The translations under genes were made by a program, and so were the position numbers. A DNA stretch of 29,074 nt from Armatimonadetes bacterium UBA5419 (GTDB lineage Bacteria; Armatimonadota; UBA10988). The stretch lies in assembly GCA_002409445.1 (NCBI GenBank), contig DHNJ01000112.1, forward strand, positions 1 to 29,074, written 5' to 3'. Positions within the stretch are counted from its first letter, which is position 1. Each line of letters opens with the position of its first letter. Below the pieces are notes generated by a model. The model had not been told where the DNA came from. It saw only the letters and a list, made by a program, of their open reading frames with translations, and ran no database searches. Of the stretch, positions 1 to 9,544 are shown one piece after another.

Positions 1-751
1 GCCCGCCGCGCGAGCCGGTCAGACCCAGGGCCAGCAAGGCGCCGACGAGCACCGCGCCGGCCGCGACGCGCGCCGCGAGCGCCGGCCGCGTCAGCCCGGC
101 CTCACCGAGCCAGCGCACCACCGGACCGTCGGCCGCGGTCCAAGCCCAGCCGGCCGCGCACAACGGGATCACGAGCACCAGGTAGGCGGCAAACTGGTTC
201 GGGTTGATGAAACCGGCGAACACCCGCCAGCGCGCGTCGCCAGCGAGCAGATTCGGGAGGTAATCCTGCCAGGCGGCCAGCGCCAACCACGCCGCGCCCG
301 CGACGAGTCCGACGACCAGCGCACCGCGCCGGACTCGCAGCGCCGCCTGCCAGACCAAAATCAGCAAGCCAAGCCGGAGCAGTTCGGTCACGCCGCTGGC
401 CATATCCGCGGGCAACCGCAAGACTAGCTCACCACCCAACGGCACGGCCAGGCTGCCGGCGGCGCGCGGCCACAGCGAAAGCAGACTGACGGCGAACAGG
501 ACGATCAGTGCCGCGCCGGCCGGTCCGCTGCGGCGTGGCTGGGAGCGGAGGGCGATGATCACCACGGCCAAGAGCGCGAGCACCCAGCGTCCCACGGCGA
601 CCGTCGGCTGCGGCGGCACGTCGAGCGGCATGCCGCGACCCAGCAGCGCGATGAGAGCGGCCAGCAGCGCACCCAGGATCTCCGGTGCCGGCGGCCAGGC
701 TGGCTGCACAGCGCGGGCGTCACTGGGTTGGCGGCGCCTAGGCCGGGGCAT
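1..751 (-). CDS. O-antigen ligase-like (Wzy_C-type) polytopic membrane protein, N-terminal part, cut by window edge
   Basis: The frame is open from an ATG at 751 to the left edge, giving 250 residues with no stop. The start overlaps the end of recJ by 14 bases (recJ stop at 738-740), which suggests translational coupling. The protein is strongly hydrophobic, with successive membrane segments such as ILGALLAALIALLG, WVLALLAVVIIALR and AALIVLFAVSLLSLW. Near residues 182-192 it has GFINPNQFAAYL, and it ends at the window edge in LALGLTGSRGG. The pairs 'NPN..A.YL' and 'LT.SRGG' are hallmarks of the O-antigen ligase/Wzy_C superfamily, which joins or polymerises lipid-linked glycans at the outer face of the inner membrane. 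The exact substrate cannot be told. The C-terminal half, including the large periplasmic loop, lies outside the window. Family assignment is fairly secure; specific function is inference. Confidence 0.72.
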   Translation of the reverse strand, partial: MPRPRRRQPSDARAVQPAWPPAPEILGALLAALIALLGRGMPLDVPPQPTVAVGRWVLALLAVVIIALRSQPRRSGPAGAALIVLFAVSLLSLWPRAAGSLAVPLGGELVLRLPADMASGVTELLRLGLLILVWQAALRVRRGALVVGLVAGAAWLALAAWQDYLPNLLAGDARWRVFAGFINPNQFAAYLVLVIPLCAAGWAWTAADGPVVRWLGEAGLTRPALAARVAAGAVLVGALLALGLTGSRGG

Positions 752-2447
752 GGCGCAGGTCCTCGATCAGCAGCTGCAGCCGCTCGTTGCCCTGCCACGT
801 GTCGATGTTGACCGTGCCGACCGCCTCGACCCACTGGCCCGGCTCGAAGCGGTCATACTCGCGCCCACTACCGGGCCAGAAGCCGCGGATCGCGCCCCGA
901 CCGGTGTCGAAGAATAACTGCATGTGCGCACCGTCGCGGGTTAGACGGATCTGTTCGAGGCGCAACTCGGTGAAGCGCAGCTGGGCGGGCGGATTGCCCT
1001 GACCAGTCGGCTCTAGCCATTCCAGCGCGCGGGCCAACGGCATCGTCGCCGCCGAAGCGCGTACCGAGCAGTCGTACTCGTGGACCGGGATGAGGTCTTC
1101 CTCCGTCATCCGCGCCCGGACCGCCGCATCGAACCGATCGGCGAGTTCGTCGATCTTGTCGGCGGCGATACTCAGGCCGGCCGCCTGGTGGTGCCCGCCA
1201 AACCCCGTCAGCAGGTCAGCGCAGTCGGTAAGTGCGGCATGGAGGTCGACAGCCCTATTGCTGCGTCCGGAACCCTTGGCAATATCGCCCTGAATGCTGA
1301 GCACCAGCGTGGGCCGGTGGTAGCGCTGCGCCAAGCGCCCGGCGACGAGGCCGACAACGCCCTCGTGCCAACCCTCGCCCGCTAGCACCAGCCCCCACCG
1401 CTCGTACAGGCTGAGGTTCTTGATGCGCTCGCTAGCCTCCTCGCGGACATCGCCTTCGATGTTCTGCCGCTCGCGGTTCAGCTTTTCTAGCTGGTCCGCC
1501 AGCTGCCAGGCCCGCGCGTTGTCATCGGTGATCAGCAACTCGAAGGCCGAGCGCGCGTCTTCTAGCCTGCCGGCCGCGTTGAGTCGCGGCCCGATCATGA
1601 AGCCGATGTCACGGCTGGTGAGCACCTTGCCGTCGCCCACCCCGGCGGTCTCCATCAGCGCCCGCAGACCCAGCGACTGCGTGTGCCGGAGCAGCTCCAA
1701 ACCGTGGTAGACGTAGTAGCGGTTCTCGCCGATCAGCGGCATCATGTCCGCCACCGTCCCCACCGCGACCAGTTCGAGCAGCACGGTCTCGAGCTGGAAC
1801 GGGTTCTCGCCTAGCAGCTCGGCCGTCTTCTGGCACAGCTTGTAGGCGACGGCCGCCCCGGCGATCTCTGGTTGCGGGTAAGCGCCCTGGTCGGTGCGCT
1901 GCGGGTTGACCGCTGGGGCGGCGGGCAGGCGCTCGCCGGGTAGGTGGTGGTCGGTGACGATCACATCCACGCCGAGAGCAACCGCAGTGTCGACCTCCTC
2001 GGCCGAGGTGATGCCGCAGTCGACGGTGATCAGCAGCTTCGGCCGGTACTTCGTGATGATCTGGACGACCGCCTGAGCGTTCAGGCCGTAGCCCTCGCCT
2101 TCGCGCCGCGGCACGTAGTACTCGCACGGCACGCCGCGGGCGGTCAGAAAGCGGTAGAGGATCGCGCCGCCGGTGCTGCCGTCGGTGTCGTAGTCACCGT
2201 AGATGCAGACCGGCTGCTGCTCACGAATCGCCTGCGCCAGGCGCTCGCCAGCGGGCTGGATGTCGGCGAGCAGATTGAAGTCCACCTCGCTGGCCATCGT
2301 CGGACGGAGGTACTCGGCGAACTGGTCGCGGGAGAGGCCACGGTTAAGCAGCAGGTGCGTGACCACGGGGTTGAGGTCGAACTCGCGGCTCAGGAGACGT
2401 GCTTCGTCGCGGCGGTCGGGTGCGGCGCGCCAATGGCTAGCCCGCAT
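738..2447 (-). CDS. recJ: Single-stranded-DNA-specific 5'-3' exonuclease RecJ
   Basis: This 569-residue protein has the complete RecJ layout and the usual bacterial length. The DHH phosphoesterase part carries GDYDTDGSTG (84-93), VDCG (142-145), TDHH (165-168) and ELVAVGTVADMMPL (225-238), which supply the Mn-binding acidic and histidine residues. GPRLNAAGR lies at 286-294. The DHHA1 part carries GWHEGVVG (359-366), KGSGRS (391-396) and GFGGHHQAAG (415-424). The C-terminal OB-type region ends in a motif-poor tail. RecJ degrades 5'-ended single strands in RecFOR recombination, mismatch repair and base-excision repair. The start ATG lies 3 bases after the stop of the upstream small membrane protein gene, and its own stop overlaps the next gene, so the three read as one operon. 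The first DHH motif has DTDG where many RecJ proteins have DADG, a mild change that keeps both aspartates. Confidence 0.96.
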   Translation of the reverse strand: MRASHWRAAPDRRDEARLLSREFDLNPVVTHLLLNRGLSRDQFAEYLRPTMASEVDFNLLADIQPAGERLAQAIREQQPVCIYGDYDTDGSTGGAILYRFLTARGVPCEYYVPRREGEGYGLNAQAVVQIITKYRPKLLITVDCGITSAEEVDTAVALGVDVIVTDHHLPGERLPAAPAVNPQRTDQGAYPQPEIAGAAVAYKLCQKTAELLGENPFQLETVLLELVAVGTVADMMPLIGENRYYVYHGLELLRHTQSLGLRALMETAGVGDGKVLTSRDIGFMIGPRLNAAGRLEDARSAFELLITDDNARAWQLADQLEKLNRERQNIEGDVREEASERIKNLSLYERWGLVLAGEGWHEGVVGLVAGRLAQRYHRPTLVLSIQGDIAKGSGRSNRAVDLHAALTDCADLLTGFGGHHQAAGLSIAADKIDELADRFDAAVRARMTEEDLIPVHEYDCSVRASAATMPLARALEWLEPTGQGNPPAQLRFTELRLEQIRLTRDGAHMQLFFDTGRGAIRGFWPGSGREYDRFEPGQWVEAVGTVNIDTWQGNERLQLLIEDLRHAPA

Positions 2448-2450
2448 GGT

Positions 2451-2984
2451 CTAGCTGCCCGCGCGGCCCTGGCGCCGCTCGCGCCGGGCCCGTTCGTCGG
2501 CCAGCGCCGCCTGCCGCAGGCTACCGCCGTCCGGCAGCGTGCCGCCTTCGATCGCCGGCGGCGGCGCGGGGGCGGGGGCGGGCGCAGGAGCCGGCGCCGC
2601 GGGTGCGTCCATCGCCCCCAGCGCCCGGTCGTAACCCTCACGCAGCACCGGCACCGCCCCCTCCAAGGCCCGGTTCGCCGCGGCGAGACGCTGGTTGTCA
2701 TGGCGCTGCTGGTCGATGACGCCGCGCCAGTTGCGGCCCATACCGGCGAAGCTGAGCACCGTGGCCAGGACGCCGATCAGTGCGCCAAAGATGAAGACCA
2801 GGCCGAGCATCTCGGGCAAGCCCGCGCGCAACTGATGGTTGCCTGGTAGCTCAAGGCCGAGGGCTGTCGGGTCCGTCGGGGCAACCACCAGCGGGCGGCC
2901 CCAGTTGAACCAAAGGATGATGATAAAGGCGACCACCGGCAGCAACACCAGCACTGTCGCCAGACCCGCCAGAACTCGCCTCAT
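2451..2984 (-). CDS. Small membrane protein with coiled coil and (Pro-Ala)n tail, function unknown
   Basis: I chose the ATG at 2984 (177 residues) because a good promoter sits just upstream; a longer frame exists but would read through that promoter and the riboswitch region. The first membrane segment is about residues 4-24 (LAGLATVLVLLPVVAFIIIL) and a second lies near 60-80 (LPEMLGLVFIFGALIGVLATVLSFAG). The N-terminal MRR favours an inside start. A charged helix follows (WRGVIDQQRHDNQRLAAANR and on), likely a short coiled coil, then an Ala-Pro repeat near residues 128-142, and a charged C-terminus rich in Arg. I recognise no family. It is the first gene of the recJ operon, with 3 bases between its stop and the recJ start, but this gives no functional link by itself. 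The Ala-Pro tract is encoded by a GC-rich hexamer-like repeat around 2565-2600. Confidence 0.75.
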   Translation of the reverse strand: MRRVLAGLATVLVLLPVVAFIIILWFNWGRPLVVAPTDPTALGLELPGNHQLRAGLPEMLGLVFIFGALIGVLATVLSFAGMGRNWRGVIDQQRHDNQRLAAANRALEGAVPVLREGYDRALGAMDAPAAPAPAPAPAPAPPPAIEGGTLPDGGSLRQAALADERARRERRQGRAGS

Positions 2985-3009
2985 CCCGTATTGTGCCTCG
3001 CTGGCGCCG

Positions 3010-3038
3010 AGTATAACGGCCCCTGAGAGGGCGGTCAA
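3010..3038 (-). promoter_or_regulatory. Sigma-70-type promoter for the 2984-1 operon
   Basis: Reading the minus strand, TTGACC (plus positions 3033-3038) is followed after exactly 17 bases by TATACT (3010-3015). This is a near-consensus -35/-10 pair. Transcription would start near 3003, about 19 nt before the ATG at 2984, with a purine-rich stretch (CGAGG) in between. It supports the short start chosen for the membrane protein. Confidence 0.7.
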
Positions 3039-3064
3039 ACCCCACCCATGCAGGGCGAGCGCCC

Positions 3065-3092
3065 TTGACCACCGGGCGAACCGCGTTACACT
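3065..3092 (+). promoter_or_regulatory. Sigma-70-type promoter for the TPP riboswitch and pseudopilin transcript
   Basis: TTGACC at 3065-3070 is followed after 16 bases by TACACT at 3087-3092. Transcription would start near 3099-3100, which is where the conserved TPP aptamer begins (3101). The fit between predicted start and aptamer edge supports both calls. It diverges from the promoter at 3010-3038, and the two -35 boxes are about 27 bases apart. Confidence 0.6.
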
Positions 3093-3099
3093 GAGTTGT

Positions 3100-3190
3100 A
3101 GTCCCGGGGTGCCGCGAGAGCGGCTGAGAGGGCGTTGAGCCCAACCCTTTGAACCTGATGCGGTTAGTACCGCCGTAGGGAGCACGGACC
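3100..3190 (+). ncRNA. TPP (thiamin pyrophosphate) riboswitch, THI element
   Basis: The conserved TPP aptamer parts are present in order. GGGGT (3106-3110) opens P2 and pairs with ACCC (3144-3147). A GC-rich hairpin GCCGC-GAGA-GCGGC (3111-3124) follows, then the invariant CTGAGAG (3124-3130) with a small GGC/GCC stem. Next come CCTTTGAACCTGATG (3146-3160), the P5 hairpin GCGG-TTAGTA-CCGC (3160-3173), and CGTAGGGAGC (3174-3183). These match the thi-box consensus closely. The closing P1 helix is less clear: GTCC (3101-3104) can pair with GGAC (3186-3189). An alternative hairpin CACG-gacc-CGTG (3183-3194) would use the same 3' strand, so the two look mutually exclusive. TPP riboswitches normally repress thiamin synthesis or uptake genes; here the next gene, 46 nt downstream, encodes a pseudopilin. 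Confidence 0.93.
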
Positions 3191-3203
3191 CGTGTCGCTG
3201 CCC

Positions 3204-3227
3204 CCTCGGCCGTCTACGAAAGAGGAG
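3204..3227 (+). promoter_or_regulatory. Possible expression platform: Shine-Dalgarno and a candidate anti-Shine-Dalgarno
   Basis: A strong ribosome binding site GAGGAG (3222-3227) lies 8 bases before the pseudopilin ATG. CCTC at 3204-3207 can pair with GAGG at 3222-3225 in a short 4-bp hairpin, which could mask the site when TPP is bound. I see no hairpin plus T-run between aptamer and start codon, so control of translation is more likely than transcription termination. The pairing is short and this is inference. Confidence 0.35.
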
Positions 3228-3235
3228 CCTGCAGA

Positions 3236-3931
3236 ATGACACGTGACCGTCGTGCCTTCACCCTGATCGAACTGCTCGTGGTCATCGCGATCATCGCCAT
3301 CTTGGCCGCGATCCTGTTCCCGGTCTTTGCCAAGGCGCGTGAGAAGGCCCGCGCAACCTCCTGCCTGTCCAACCTCAAACAGTTGGGTCTGGCGGTTCTC
3401 CAATACGCGCAAGACTACGACGAGATGTACCCGATGAGCTATCAGGACGTCTCTAGCGGCGCCGGCTCGGTAGACCAAATCCCGCTGACCTGGCCCAACC
3501 GCATCATGCCGTACATCAAGTCCGACGGCTTGTTCGCCTGCCCCAGCGATGGGCGCCAGTTGTACGCTGACTTCCCCGGCTGCCGGCTGATCCGCCAGAG
3601 CTACGCTTGGAACCGGTACGCAGGCATGGACATTCCCGGCTACGGCGACTTCTACACGCTGAGCCTAGCCGGTGTTGTGGCCCCCGCCCACTTCATCTTG
3701 TTCGGTGATGCCGACTCGAACTGGCTGGCTGACTATGGTGCGATGTTCAACACCCTCGACAGCCCCGAGTGGGTCTCCCGGCTGGATAACCTGGTCTTCA
3801 AGGGGCGGCACACCGGCATGGACAACATGGTCTTCGCCGACGGCCACGCCAAGGCGATCAGCACCGCCGGCTTCGAGACGCGCCCGCGGACGCTGCCCGG
3901 CCTGACCGTCCTGCCCGACGTCGAGCCGTAA
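3236..3931 (+). CDS. Prepilin-like protein with H-X9-DG domain (DUF1559-type pseudopilin)
   Basis: The 231-residue protein begins with a type IV prepilin leader: a basic MTRDRRA, cleavage expected between Ala7 and Phe8, then FTLIELLVVIAIIAILAAIL with the conserved Glu at +5. FPVFAKAREKAR follows, a run very common in Armatimonadota paralogues. The globular part contains SCLSNLKQLGLAVLQYAQDYD (42-62) and an ADGHA segment. His192 and Asp202-Gly203 make the H-X9-DG signature of processing-associated pseudopilins in planctomycete-type and armatimonad genomes. Such proteins are exported, processed by a prepilin peptidase and thought to act in type II secretion or pilus-like assemblies; individual roles are mostly unknown. 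No secretion genes are near. The gene is transcribed alone, from the riboswitch promoter to the terminator at 3990-4035. Ala instead of Gly before the cleavage site is tolerated in this family. Confidence 0.9.
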   Translation: MTRDRRAFTLIELLVVIAIIAILAAILFPVFAKAREKARATSCLSNLKQLGLAVLQYAQDYDEMYPMSYQDVSSGAGSVDQIPLTWPNRIMPYIKSDGLFACPSDGRQLYADFPGCRLIRQSYAWNRYAGMDIPGYGDFYTLSLAGVVAPAHFILFGDADSNWLADYGAMFNTLDSPEWVSRLDNLVFKGRHTGMDNMVFADGHAKAISTAGFETRPRTLPGLTVLPDVEP

Positions 3932-3989
3932 GCGTACCTCCGCACCCCGGGCCGCGCACGGACGCGGCACCGCCTCCGTCCGAGAGCAG

Positions 3990-4035
3990 ACGCCCTAGGC
4001 GTGGTCAGCCGACCTGCGCCTGGGGCGTTTGCTTG
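3990..4035 (+). terminator. Rho-independent terminator of the pseudopilin gene
   Basis: A long hairpin forms from ACGCCC (3990-3995), AGGCG (3997-4001) and GGTC (4003-4006), with loop AGCC, pairing with GACC (4011-4014), CGCCT (4017-4021) and GGGCGT (4023-4028). T3996-G4022 and T4002-G4016 can wobble, so only T4015 is unpaired. A T-rich tail TTTGCTTGTT follows. It lies 58 bases after the pseudopilin stop, between convergent genes; no T-run is seen for the opposite direction. Confidence 0.75.
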
Positions 4036-4061
4036 TTCAGAGCAGATCGCGCGCGGAGCCG

Positions 4062-5228
4062 CTAGATGTCGCTGTCGGGATCGAAGAGGGCTTCGTCCAG
4101 CGGTGCGGGCTTGGCCGGTGTGGCCGACGGAGTCGCCTGCGGACCCAGTGCGCTGCCGTCGACCGGCTTGGCAACGACCGTGGTCGAACTGTCTGCCTCG
4201 TCGAAGCCGGCTACCTCGAAGCCGTCGGCAGGCGGAGCGGGCGTCGAATCGACGGTCGCCGGCGGCGGTACCGTGCCGACGGCCACGGGCGCCGACGGCT
4301 CGTCTGGCGGCGGCGTGGGGCCGGTGAGGCGGGGGTTGTCGGCTTCGGTGCTGATCGCGGGCGTGCTGGGCGCGGTCGCGTCAGCCGACGCAGCGTCGGC
4401 CACCGCCTCGGCCAGCTCCGCCGCCTCGCGTGTACGGCGCACGGTACGCTCGTTGAACCAGACCAAGCCCACGCTGAGGAAGTACAGCAGGATCAGCGGC
4501 AGCGCGACGATCGACATGTTGATCGGGTCCGGCGTGGGCGTGATCACGGCTGCCAGGATGGTGTTGATCAGCACCGCGTGGCGCCAGAAGCGCATCATGC
4601 CCCTAGCCGTGACCAGTTCCAACTTGCCGAGGACCATGAAGACCAACGGCGACTGGAAGGCGATCGCCGCACCCAGCAACATGCGCAGGTAGAAGAAGTA
4701 GTACTTCTGCATGTCCTGGAACACAGCGATGTCGCCGGACGCCTCGCCGCCGGTCGGCACGAAGATCAGCATGAAGCGGATCGCCAGCGGCACGGCGTAG
4801 TAGACCAGCATCGCGCCGAGTAACGCCAAGACGACGCTGAACGGCAGTAACGGGCCCAGGTGGCGCTTCTCGTCTTTGTACAGCGCCGGGGCGACGAAGC
4901 GCCAGATCTCCCAGAGCAGGAGCGGTAGGGTGATCAGCACGGCCACCGTGGCAATGACCTGCAGCTTGAAGAAAAAGGGGTCGAGGAAGTGGCTGAAGAC
5001 CAGCTTGAAATCGGTGCCGTGGCCTTCGCCCGCGGCGCTGACAAAGGCATCGTGAATCGGCTGGAAGAAGAAGCTCTGCAGCCAGCTGTCGTAGACGTAC
5101 CAGAGGCCGCACATGGCAATAACAAGGTAGATGAGCGAGCGCAGGATATGCCAGCGCAACTCCTCAAGATGCGCGGTGAACGGCATCTCGCGAGTCGGAT
5201 TCTCGTCAATCTTGTGGCGTAACCGCAT
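4062..5228 (-). CDS. tatC: Sec-independent translocase subunit TatC with long Pro/Ala-rich C-terminal tail
   Basis: TatC is the membrane receptor for twin-arginine signal peptides. From the ATG at 5228 the protein has 388 residues. HLEELR (20-25) is the conserved cytoplasmic N-terminal motif. Membrane segments follow at about 28-50, 90-115, 127-153, 177-201 and 217-258 (the last holding TM5 and TM6 around the TPTPDP turn at 230-235). The FQSP (191-194) and PTPDP motifs are family typical. TM6 ends near residue 258; the remaining 130 residues are Ala, Pro, Thr and acidic, look disordered, and are not part of normal TatC (about 250 residues). An upstream ATG at 5300 would overlap the ABC ATPase gene, and an internal ATG at 5186 (MPFTAHLEELR) is also possible. 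It follows the ABC ATPase gene by 29 bases, probably one transcript. No tatA or tatB is in the window. Confidence 0.93.
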   Translation of the reverse strand: MRLRHKIDENPTREMPFTAHLEELRWHILRSLIYLVIAMCGLWYVYDSWLQSFFFQPIHDAFVSAAGEGHGTDFKLVFSHFLDPFFFKLQVIATVAVLITLPLLLWEIWRFVAPALYKDEKRHLGPLLPFSVVLALLGAMLVYYAVPLAIRFMLIFVPTGGEASGDIAVFQDMQKYYFFYLRMLLGAAIAFQSPLVFMVLGKLELVTARGMMRFWRHAVLINTILAAVITPTPDPINMSIVALPLILLYFLSVGLVWFNERTVRRTREAAELAEAVADAASADATAPSTPAISTEADNPRLTGPTPPPDEPSAPVAVGTVPPPATVDSTPAPPADGFEVAGFDEADSSTTVVAKPVDGSALGPQATPSATPAKPAPLDEALFDPDSDI

Positions 5229-5257
5229 CGGTCGCTGGGCCCTGTATCCTTGCCCGT

Positions 5258-6430
<1,173 letters not shown>

Positions 6431-6437
6431 GGCCCGC

Positions 6438-6465
6438 ATTATAGCAGGACCGACGGGCCTGACTA
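6438..6465 (-). promoter_or_regulatory. Promoter giving a leaderless mRNA for the ABC ATPase
   Basis: On the minus strand the consensus TATAAT (plus positions 6438-6443) is followed by 7 bases (GCGGGCC) and the ATG at 6430, so transcription should start at or next to the start codon. A partial -35, TAGTCA (6460-6465), lies 16 bases further up. No ribosome binding site can fit in between. Confidence 0.6.
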
Positions 6466-6559
6466 CCGCTCCCTGCTGGCGTGCCAGCAGCCCGGCCGAT
6501 TCACGGATCATGTGCGTTACCATAGGGGCAGGAAGGCCCTCGACAGGGCGATAGAAACC

Positions 6560-7882
<1,323 letters not shown>

Positions 7883-7897
7883 GAGGGTGTCCGTACT

Positions 7898-9544
7898 GTG
7901 AGCGCTGCCGCCCCCAACCTGGAAGCCGCTGCGCCGGCCCGCCCGCGCGTGGCGCCGCGCTGGTGGTGGGCGCTGGGGCTGTTCTTCAGCGCGACGCTCG
8001 TGGGCTCGTCGATGTTCGCTAGTGCCTTCGGCCTGACCTACGACGAGCCGGTCTATGCCGCCGTTGGCGCGCGGCATGTCGACTGGCTCGGCCACGCCCT
8101 GCGTTTCGACCGCACCGCCTGGAGCTTCGAGGCGCTTGAGGACGGCTGGGGTAATTCAGGCCCCGTACCGGCCCTGGCCGACTGGCATCCCGCCGTGGGC
8201 AAGGTCTGGCAGGAGCTGTGGCGGCGGATCGCCCCGAGCTGGTTCGGCCCGTTCGGCGGCTACCGGCTCGGTTCGACCCTGCTGTGGGCGGCGGCCGGCG
8301 CGGTGCTGCTGCTGTGGCTGGCCGAGGCGGCCGGCCTGCTGGCGGGGCTGGCGGCGGCGCTACTCTTCCTCGCGTGGCCCGCGGCCGTCCTGCACGGCAA
8401 CCTCAACGCGCTCGACGGCCCTGCGACGTTCTTCGCCACGGCCGCCGCCTGGCTCGCCTGGCGCCAGATGAGCGCCCCCTCCCGCCGCCGGACCTGGGCT
8501 TACGGCATCGTGCTCGGGCTGGGCATCTCGACCAAGTTCAACGCCGTCCTCATCGCCCCCGCCGTCCTGATCGCCGCCGCGGCCTGGCGCCGGCCGGCGC
8601 TGCGCGGACTCGCCGCCGGGACGTTCCTCATCGCGCCGCTGCTCTTCGTGCTCCTCTGGCCCTGGCTCTGGTATGACGGCTGGACCCATCTGGGCCAGGT
8701 CATCGCCTTCCACGGCCGGCACTTCCCGGTCGACACCGAGTACTTCGGCCAGATCACCGGCACCCCACCGTGGCACTACCCGTTCGTCATGCTCGCGGTG
8801 ACCACGCCGCTGGCGACGCTCGCGCTGGCGATCTGGGGCGCGGTGCGGCCGGCGCGCGTCACCAACGGCTCAGGCCAAGCCCTGCGGTGGTTCCTGCTCG
8901 TCGCCCTGCTCTGCCACATCCTGCCCTTTGCCGACCCGACCGCCAGCAAGTACAACACTGTCCGTCTGTTCCTGCCCGTGCTGCCGATTGTCGCCGCCCT
9001 GGCCGCTCTCGGCCTGGCGTCGATCCGCGCCGGGTTGCAGCCGCGCCTGGCCACCACCGCCGACCGCCGCCAGTTGCTGGCCGGCGGCCTCCTGGCCGCC
9101 GCGGTGCTACCCACGATCGTCGACACCCTGAACGTCCACCCCTACCCAACCGCCTTCTACAACCGCTTGGTCGGCGGCTCAGCCGGCGCCGCGGCGCGCG
9201 GGCTGGAGGTCAGCTACTGGGGCGAGCCGTTCGCCGAGCTGCTGGCCGAGCTGAGCCGCCGCGCGCCCGAGGGCGCGACCGCCTACGTCTGCCCGCCCGG
9301 GGCTATCGCCGGTCTTGGCGTCTACCGCGCATTGGGCCTCTGGCGCCGGGACATCCGCCTGGTTAGCGGAGCCGACGCCGCGCCAACCGCCGACTACTTC
9401 GTTTACCAGAACCGTCCGTCGGAGTGGGACGAGCTCGGGTTCGAGCTTCGCAGCCAGCGCCAGCCCGTGTACACTGCGTTCGGGGGCGACGCACCGGTCG
9501 GCTTCATCTGGGCCGCTGCGGGCAAGGAGTGGGCAGCGCCATGA
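7898..9544 (+). CDS. GT-C fold membrane glycosyltransferase (GT39/ArnT/PMT-like)
   Basis: The 548-residue protein has a short polar N-terminus, a membrane segment (WWWALGLFFSATLVGSSMFAS), then GLTYDEPVYAAVGARHV at about 46-62. The Asp-Glu pair in the first outer loop is the usual catalytic signature of GT-C transferases that use a polyprenyl-phosphate sugar. About ten further hydrophobic segments follow, and a soluble C-terminal region of about 120 residues ends the protein. Such enzymes transfer sugar or amino-sugar to lipid A, glycans or secreted proteins at the periplasmic face. Which acceptor is used cannot be told. The start is a GTG at 7898 with a strong AGGAGG at 7881-7886 that overlaps the miaB stop, so translation is probably coupled to miaB. 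Its own stop overlaps the next start (ATGA). Confidence 0.82.
   Translation: MSAAAPNLEAAAPARPRVAPRWWWALGLFFSATLVGSSMFASAFGLTYDEPVYAAVGARHVDWLGHALRFDRTAWSFEALEDGWGNSGPVPALADWHPAVGKVWQELWRRIAPSWFGPFGGYRLGSTLLWAAAGAVLLLWLAEAAGLLAGLAAALLFLAWPAAVLHGNLNALDGPATFFATAAAWLAWRQMSAPSRRRTWAYGIVLGLGISTKFNAVLIAPAVLIAAAAWRRPALRGLAAGTFLIAPLLFVLLWPWLWYDGWTHLGQVIAFHGRHFPVDTEYFGQITGTPPWHYPFVMLAVTTPLATLALAIWGAVRPARVTNGSGQALRWFLLVALLCHILPFADPTASKYNTVRLFLPVLPIVAALAALGLASIRAGLQPRLATTADRRQLLAGGLLAAAVLPTIVDTLNVHPYPTAFYNRLVGGSAGAAARGLEVSYWGEPFAELLAELSRRAPEGATAYVCPPGAIAGLGVYRALGLWRRDIRLVSGADAAPTADYFVYQNRPSEWDELGFELRSQRQPVYTAFGGDAPVGFIWAAAGKEWAAP

Noticed and set aside
2985..3242. N-terminal extension of the small membrane protein gene
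   Set aside because: It would translate through a near-consensus promoter and the antisense of the TPP riboswitch.
4029..4823. Long plus-strand frame antisense to tatC
   Set aside because: TatC motifs are clear on the other strand; this frame is rich in Arg/Gly and has no family features.
6536..6549. Small hairpin (GCCCT-cgac-AGGGC) before miaB
   Set aside because: Only 5 bp, common by chance in this GC-rich DNA, and no T-run.
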